A stretch of DNA of 64,000 bases from Isoetes taiwanensis (taxonomy: Eukaryota > Streptophyta > Lycopodiopsida > Isoetales > Isoetaceae): positions 17,908,042 to 17,972,041 of the forward strand of contig JAJEKV010000008.1 in the NCBI GenBank assembly GCA_021234155.1, written 5' to 3'. Positions within the stretch are counted from its first letter, which is position 1. Every line of letters starts with the position of its first letter. Shown here piece after piece: positions 58,541 through 64,000 of the stretch. Both the position numbers and the translations under genes were made by a program. The notes under the pieces were generated by a model, which did not search any database, was not told where the DNA came from, and saw only the letters and a program-made list of their open reading frames with translations.

Positions 58541-59209
58541 GTATGCTTGACCATGTCTGCATGCAGTGAAGATGATTGATTCCAGAGGTTCAAGCGGCGG
58601 CCAGGATTCATTCAAGCAACAACGGATTCATTCAAGCATTTCGGAATTTTGGATTGGACCAAGCTTCTTGCGGTGTGAGGCAAAGCTTCTTGCAAAGCGT
58701 AGGTTGTTTAATAGGGCCCAAGAAGATCTGGGTCTCCTGTTGATGGATCCCATCTGATTGCTCTGCCGGTCTGCATGGTCTGCGTATCCGGGATTATTTT
58801 TTATGGAGACCTTAGGAAATGGCAGGCCATTTTCTCTCCAAAAAGATGCTGCCCGTCCACGGCTGAGATTTAACCTCACAAACCTAACCCATAATTTGGA
58901 AAAATCATTTATAATCCTTATCTTCTATAATCTCCAGAACATGAACGAAAGCTATTTGAATCACTAGTATCCATGATTTGACACGCCATAATTTGAGGAA
59001 CACCGTATATCTACTCCGGGATGTGGTAAACTCGGCCACATGTCCGGGTTAACCATTCAGACATGGACAGAATTCAGAGAGACAATTTTCTCCGCATTTT
59101 TCTTTCTCAGCTTTGTGGCGTTGTTGACTAACGGAATCGCATTTTGCTTTGCTGAGCGCTAGAGACCCATAGGTAGAAGATTTGAGGTTTAAACCTAGTT
59201 GGTATCAAG

Positions 59210-59453
59210 ATGGATGAAACAGCATTTTCTACTGTTCTCACTGCTTGCAGTCATGCAGATTTGGTGAATGAAGGTTCTGAGTTTCTTACATCCATGCTTG
59301 ATACCTGATATTTGTCACCATAGCTGCATTATTGATCTTCTTGGTTGTTCGGGACATTTGCGTCAGGCACAGAAAGTACTCAAAACCATACAACCAGATA
59401 TTATTGTTTGGACATCTCTGCTTTCTGCATGCAGAAAGTCTGGTATTGTGTAA
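59210..59453 (+). pseudogene. PPR gene scrap
   Basis: DETAFSTVLTACSHADLVNE opens one frame, which stops at 59306. The next frame continues CIIDLLGCSGHLRQAQKVL and IQPDIIVWTSLLSACRKSG. These match the last PPR/E1 region of the gene at 11.8-14.9 kb (ACSQAGLVCEG, CIVDLFGRAGYLNEAWNLL, IQPDIISWTSLLVACK). It is a truncated, frameshifted relic of a related PPR gene. Confidence 0.75.
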
Positions 59454-59460
59454 CTTGCAA

Positions 59461-60642
59461 GTAAGTGTTCAAGGGTGTTCACACTATACAGGCCATGAAA
59501 ACATCCATATACACCTTACACAAGTATGGTGAAGACCTCAAGTTCACTTCACGGCATCGATGTGATGTTGCTGTCATAAGTGCATTCATGAGATGTATGG
59601 TCATCTTGTAGGAAATTCAGTAACTTGTCATGCTAATTCTCACGCATTCGACATATTCACCTTCATCAAAATCAGTTTTGAGATGCCAATTATTCTAGTC
59701 TTACAGATGCTGCTCTTACCAAGTGATCCTTTAGATGCACGGAACATAATGCTTGAAGGTACGTAAATTCTCATGTATGTACTTTAAAAGTATCTGGATT
59801 ATGCTCAAAACTTCTTTAAATGTATTATCCTTGTGAAATGCCTTATGCTAATGAGCACATTTAGTCATTTTTAGTTTAGAGCGGAATAGCTGGGGTTTTC
59901 TTAGCTGTCTAGCATTGATCAAAGTAACGGTAAAAAGTGGCTGGTGCTTAGTATTTATCTTGCAATCAGGGGGTCTTAGGTTTGATACTCAAGAGTGATC
60001 AGTCCATTCTCAATTTCTAACATGGTAAGTTGCCTGGTGCGTGATCCTTGTGGGGGTGCGAGTTCCTAGGGTCGGATGATGGAAAGTACTTGGGTCGTAT
60101 GTCATTAAGGAAAGAATGGACTATCTTTTAATTGGGGGTGTTGGAATATGTGATTATGGGCACATTTTGGTAATCAAGAAGGGCCTATCCGTCATAGCTG
60201 GGTTCTATCAAACGTCAGTGTCTAACAAGCATTGTAGACTATTTTAAGAGATTTGCCTATCCATGAAAGGAGAAAGAGAATTGTTAGGGTCCCCATATCT
60301 ATTACTCGTTAACCTCTCTTAAAATTGTGGAACACAAATGATCTCGAGTCACTGGGTTTATTGATTCCAATAGGGACACTTCCTGGAGAGAGAATGCATA
60401 ACTAGCGCAAATTTGATGCAAACGTTTTCTACAAATTTAATGCAACTTGCTTGGACTGGCAAGAAATAGATTAGAAGCATAGGTTCTTTGGAGTGCTTTG
60501 GAGATCTTTCAGATTGAAATATATCTCTGGAGCCATGCTTTGAATGTGGTAAAGTAGTTGTAAAGATGATTCTCAATCATACACCTGTAGACAATTACTT
60601 GCCTCTACCTATCCCATTCTGATGATCTCCATTTGTCTGCAG
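59461..60642. other. No gene secured
   Basis: The sequence at 59930-60110 has a weak tRNA-like B box (GGTTTGATACTC). TGTTGGAATATGTGATTATG at 60138 looks like the start of a Copia LTR, without a visible partner. Expected upstream exons of the release factor were not recognised here. Confidence 0.35.
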
Positions 60643-62422
<1,780 letters not shown>

Positions 62423-63064
62423 ACTGTTTGTTCTATGTCCTGCTACCTGTAGGTGATTAAATTATGTTCTGCTCAAATTATTGTAGACAGAGACTGCAGA
62501 GACTGCAGGAGTGTCATTCTTTTTTACTATGAATGGTACCATTGTTTGAATTTCTAAAATATCCTTCATTAAACAATGGAATGAAGTGTTAATCAAGACT
62601 AACAAACCAAAAAAGACAAAAGCATACACAGTATTAATTAAAAGCATGGTATCATTTGTATTTGTTACTCCTTCATGTACATGGGATGCGCTTTTCTGGA
62701 GTAGATTGTTATGATTAATTTGTTATTCCTATTGCATTGGGTTATTTCCTTTCATATGCGATAAAGCTTGTGTACTATGCTAAAAAGGCTTCAATTTCAA
62801 TGTCGCATTGGAATAGGTCCTTTGATCAAGTTAAAAACAATTGTCTCTGTTATAATCTATTAGCAACTCAATGACATCTTTTCTTGTGTTTTGTTACAAA
62901 GTCGTGAGGGGGAAGTTGACAGGAGGAGAATAAATTATACATGTGTGGGTCTATGGATGTGAAGAGGGATTCTCAGATTTGGGTTTCTATGCTGTTAGAT
63001 ATATTTCCTAGTCCGTTCGAAATAAGTATTTATGTGGGACGGGTATATTTGCCATTAACAAAAA
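62423..63064. other. Release factor pseudogene downstream flank
   Basis: AT-rich, no motif or frame of note. Confidence 0.5.
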
Positions 63065-64000
63065 CTAGTAAGGGTGCCCAGCGTTGCTGGGCATAGATTG
63101 GGAATGTAAATCTGACAGAGTATAATCTTATACCTTGCCAATACTTCACAAATGAAATCCAATTTCTTGGAGCCATAATGTGTTGTATATTTTCCATCTT
63201 TCTTTTGTTTGAATCATTATCGATTAATTTCAGTATTTTTGATGTGTAGTTGTACATTGCCCTTTTATAATGCAACGGGTATTGAAGAACATCCATGGTA
63301 ATGGCCTTGTAATGAAATAACACTACTAGGATTGCATTAGTCTAAGTGTGTCGAGAACAACATGCATAGTATTATAATGAAATAGCTATATTGAGATGCA
63401 TAGGTAAGAAATTTTGAGAGTGCTGATAATGATTCTAGATTTGCCTATAGCTGCCATAATTGTCTATAGCAACCAAGCCCAATGTTGCTGGGCTAAGTTG
63501 AAAACTTGCCAATAATGATTCTAAGTTTCTAAAAACACCATTATTCGTTGATATGAACACCATTATTCATCGATAACTGTCGTAATTGTCTATAGCAACC
63601 AAGCATAACATTGCTGGGTTAAAGTTTCCAACTTGCCAATAATCCTTACTCAATTCAATTCATACTACGTATTATTGTCTTGGTGCATTCTTTGTAAATA
63701 TGGTCTAGATCTCGTCCTTAGTTCAATTTATATTATGTATTATTGTCCAGGTGCATTCTTTGTAAATGTGGTCTAGATCTCGTCCTATGAAGTAGTATTA
63801 GAATATATTGAAGATTTTTCACTTGTATTAGACATAGTTCTTGGACATAGTCCTGGTCCACCTCTCTCCTAAATGATGACAACTTTGTCACCTATTTCCA
63901 AAATACATGGATGAACGACCATAATTTATGTATATCTTATATATATACTTAGTATGTTCTATTATTTCGTTTGGTATTTGGGGAGGGTATCTCGCCAGTG
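63065..64000 (-). mobile_element. Helitron 3' end and body, minus strand
   Basis: On the minus strand the hairpin GCCCAGCAACGCTGGGC (63092-63076) is followed by 7 bases, CTAG (63068-63065) and T, the same layout and same hairpin as at 37898-37925. The body extends to higher coordinates and probably beyond the window. It contains a 126-bp repeated unit with TGTCTATAGCAACCAAG (about 63461 and 63587), each followed by a hairpin like the terminal one (AGCCCAATGTTGCTGGGCT at 63476-63494; a worn copy near 63601-63620). Confidence 0.6.

Larger units (their letters stand above)
56958..59207. other. Intergenic DNA with repeats, no gene seen
   Basis: The minus frame 58615-58136 is low-complexity and lacks motifs. 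GGTTGTTTAATAGGGC and a following AAGAAGATCxGGG occur at about 58065-58115 and again at 58702-58731 in the same orientation. CGATGAAG units recur between 58260 and 58350. A tRNA-like unit is listed separately. Confidence 0.45.

Noticed and set aside
58136-58615. 159-codon minus-strand frame
   Set aside because: Lys/Arg/Ser/Pro-rich low-complexity text derived from CT- and GATGAAG-rich DNA; no motif.

Overview
This is plant nuclear DNA, most likely from a fern or another seed-free vascular plant. That is an inference from four things. The PPR editing factor carries the KPAxA box of the DYW:KP class, which is known from hornworts, lycophytes and ferns. There is a microbial-type terpene synthase-like gene, a family found in ferns, lycophytes and bryophytes. 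Plastid-type genes occur as intron-bearing wrecks. The rest is dense with transposons at very different stages of decay. Nothing looks organellar or bacterial.

Layout. 1-2 kb: minus-strand ruin of a transposase-like gene (DUF7869 type). 3.9-8.2 kb: plus-strand ruin of a larger gene ending in an FCP1-like phosphatase domain, with a cluster of inverted repeats inside it. 8.5-11.7 kb: two LINE fragments and leucine-rich-repeat exons on the minus strand. 11.8-14.9 kb: the only long intact coding frame, a PPR protein with E and DYW domains, followed by a 158-bp tandem copy of its own 3' end. 16.5-19.0 kb: DNA elements of one family, one holding a captured gene fragment. 19.3-30.1 kb: a nested stack. 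An LTR element (X) has a Copia element in its LTR; the Copia has a DNA transposon in one of its LTRs and a 322-bp MITE in its pol gene. 30-38 kb: repeat-rich DNA with no convincing gene, ending at a Helitron 3' terminus. 38.2-41.4 kb: a LINE. 44.7-45.9 kb: a terpene synthase-like gene with one in-frame stop. 48-53 kb: a tRNA-derived SINE-like unit, unrecognised exons and a DUF3326 pseudogene. 54.5-57.0 kb: a large transposase-like protein of unclear superfamily. 59-62.4 kb: a PPR scrap and a plastid release factor 1 pseudogene that kept its introns. From 63.07 kb: a second Helitron end on the minus strand.

The genes do not form a pathway or operon. The window is a plant intergenic landscape in which one PPR gene is likely functional, the terpene synthase is nearly intact, and the rest are mobile elements or relics of host genes. 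The most interesting items are the DYW:KP-type PPR, the transposase-like gene at 54.5-57.0 kb, the decayed FCP1-linked gene, the Helitron pair sharing one 17-nt hairpin, and the DNA element family with a covarying hairpin. All family assignments come from reading motifs by eye; no database search was run.
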